Source of the DNA: Fidelibacterota bacterium
GTDB lineage: Bacteria; Fidelibacterota; UBA2242; JAFGTP01
Length of the DNA: 7,714 nt
Direction of reading: 5' to 3'
Assembly (NCBI GenBank): GCA_021735285.1
Contig: JAIPHI010000129.1
Span: forward strand, 1-7,714
Part shown: piece by piece, positions 6,596 through 7,714 of the stretch
Layout of the letters: each line of letters opens with the position of its first letter
How positions within the stretch are numbered: the stretch's first letter is position 1
Notes under the pieces: model-generated
What the model was told of the DNA's origin: nothing
Databases searched by the model: none
Seen by the model: the letters and a program-made list of their open reading frames with translations, nothing else
Made by a program: the position numbers and the translations under genes

Positions 6596-6843
6596 TCTTT
6601 GGTTGTGATTAGTAATTAAATAAATTAAAAACTAAGCCCATTTAAAATATTGGTCAAATATTTGGCTAGTTATATTTTATCCACCCTCGCTTATTTTAAA
6701 TTGCAAAAATGCAACAGCATATAAACGAGTTGATCCTAGAACTAATATCTCAATTAAAAATAAAACATATCTTTGATAATTGCTGATTTTTTTCCAAATT
6801 TTAAGTTGTTTTTTCAAAAATAATTCAGGGATAAAAGGTATAA

Positions 6844-7714
6844 ATGAATAAGCCATTGCCTAAAATAGCTGTTGATGCAATGGGTGGTGACAATGCTCCT
6901 TTAGAGATTGTCAAGGGCGCTGCAGAAATATCCAAAAATACTGATATAAGAATTGTGCTCGTTGGCGATTCCGAGCAAATAGAGAAAATCCTAAAAGATG
7001 AAAAGTATAACAAAGATCAAATAGAGATAGTACATACCGATGAAGTAATTACACATCACGATTCTCCTAAAGAAGCTCTCCGGCGAAAAAGAGATTCATC
7101 ACTTGTATTAGCTGCGGAACTCTGTGGTCAAGGCGATGTACATGGGATGGTTTCAGCAGGCAATACCGGAGCCTATGTTCTCTCAGCTTTGAAGCACATT
7201 CCCCGGATTGAAGGTGTGAAGAAGGCAGCCATAGCTTCTATCTATCCTACCTGGAATGAAGAAAATCGTAAAAAAACCCATAGCTTACTACTCGATGTAG
7301 GTGCTAACATATATTATAATGTAGAAGAAATGGTCCAGATTGCTCTAATGGGGATGGTTTATGCTGCTGATCTCGAAGAGATTGAAAATCCTAAAGTCGC
7401 TCTCCTTAATATTGGCGAAGAACCGCATAAAGGAGGAGAGCCCTATCGATCAGTATATAAAATACTTGATCAAATGGAAACTGTAAACTTTATAGGTAAT
7501 ATGGAAGGCAACGATCTTCTAAAAGGCGTTGCAGATGTGGTAGTGGCAGAAGGATTTGTAGGCAATATTGTGATGAAAACAATAGAAGGAGCGGCTTCCA
7601 GAATTTTAGAGCTGGGAGAGTATGCTCACAAAGAAAAATTAATCTGGAAACTGGGACTGCTGGCATTATCCGGAGGCATTAAACAGCTCAAGGAATTCAC
7701 AGATTATTCCGAAT
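6844..7714 (+). CDS. plsX: Phosphate acyltransferase PlsX, 3' end cut off by window
   Basis: A frame of 290 codons, open to the last base, begins MNKPLPKIAVDAMGGDNAP. AVDAMGGDNAP (9-19) is the hallmark N terminus of PlsX. SPKEALRRKRDSS (74-86), SAGNTGA (104-110), LLLDVGAN (148-155), LLNIGEE (197-203), FIGNMEGND (216-224) and EGFVGNIVMK (236-245) follow in family order. PlsX is a peripheral membrane enzyme converting acyl-ACP to acyl-phosphate, the donor for PlsY in phosphatidic acid synthesis. Family members have roughly 330-345 residues, so about 40-55 are missing. AAAAGG (6833-6838) five bases before the ATG supports the start. In many Firmicutes plsX follows rpmF or fapR and precedes fabD/fabG; here it starts its own plus-strand unit after a long spacer. 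Some blocks deviate from common forms (ALKHIPRIEGVKKAAIASIYPTW, VMK for the usual V-L-K), so a divergent or second-copy PlsX is possible. Confidence 0.93.
   Translation, partial: MNKPLPKIAVDAMGGDNAPLEIVKGAAEISKNTDIRIVLVGDSEQIEKILKDEKYNKDQIEIVHTDEVITHHDSPKEALRRKRDSSLVLAAELCGQGDVHGMVSAGNTGAYVLSALKHIPRIEGVKKAAIASIYPTWNEENRKKTHSLLLDVGANIYYNVEEMVQIALMGMVYAADLEEIENPKVALLNIGEEPHKGGEPYRSVYKILDQMETVNFIGNMEGNDLLKGVADVVVAEGFVGNIVMKTIEGAASRILELGEYAHKEKLIWKLGLLALSGGIKQLKEFTDYSE

Larger units (their letters stand above)
6231..6843. other. 613-base divergent spacer between phoH and plsX
   Basis: This stretch must carry the promoters for phoH (minus) and plsX (plus), but no good paired -35/-10 stands out on either strand. 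It contains a 16-base palindrome (6293-6308), a GC-rich pocket with TGCCC/GGGCA pairing (6439-6461), the inverted repeats at 6481-6595, and a longer AT-rich stem AAATATT-GGTCA-AATATTT (6645-6663) that can be extended by CTAAGCC/GGCTAG. A short TTGCA-AAAA-TGCAA dyad lies at 6701-6714. TATAAA at 6720-6725 is a possible -10 for plsX without a convincing -35. No FapR-type operator, T-box or known riboswitch consensus was recognised. Confidence 0.5.

Overview
The window is low in G+C. Its coding starts are mostly preceded by strong Shine-Dalgarno sequences (for example AAGGAGG five bases before the start at 4155, AAGGAG four bases before 6230). That points to a low-GC bacterium with Firmicutes-like translation signals. 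Something like the Halanaerobiales is my guess from overall character, not a proven assignment. No rRNA, tRNA, CRISPR array, intact transposase or phage gene was recognised.

Region 1 (1-2730, minus strand) is a methylmalonyl-CoA mutase operon. In transcription order it holds the large catalytic subunit (2730-1060), the separate B12-binding small subunit (747-355) and the G3E GTPase chaperone MeaB (323 to beyond base 1). Together they make, load and protect the adenosylcobalamin enzyme that interconverts methylmalonyl-CoA and succinyl-CoA. The large and small subunit genes are separated by an unusually long 312-base gap holding two perfect hairpins with the same apical sequence, which look like a REP/MITE-type insertion.

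Region 2 (2731-4254) holds the probable promoter region of the operon, a strong terminator hairpin, and a 381-residue protein of the bacterial/archaeal eRF1-like (baeRF/VLRF1) superfamily. This protein keeps the GG of the release-factor loop but not the glutamine. A perfect 24-base palindrome followed by T-runs on the minus strand lies just upstream of it.

Region 3 (4255-5273) is about 1 kb without a convincing gene. It contains a GC-rich dispersed-repeat-like hairpin (4796-4839) and two related short sequence blocks.

Region 4 (5274-6230, minus) is a complete PhoH-family ATPase gene standing alone. Upstream of it is a 613-base non-coding stretch with several inverted repeats, shared divergently with the next gene.

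Region 5 (6844-7714, plus) is the 5' 290 codons of plsX (phosphate acyltransferase of phospholipid synthesis), cut by the window edge.

I do not see a clear undescribed multi-gene system. The best leads are the eRF1-like protein with an altered catalytic loop and the palindrome in its leader, the REP-like pair inside the mutase operon, and the repeat-laden spacers around phoH.
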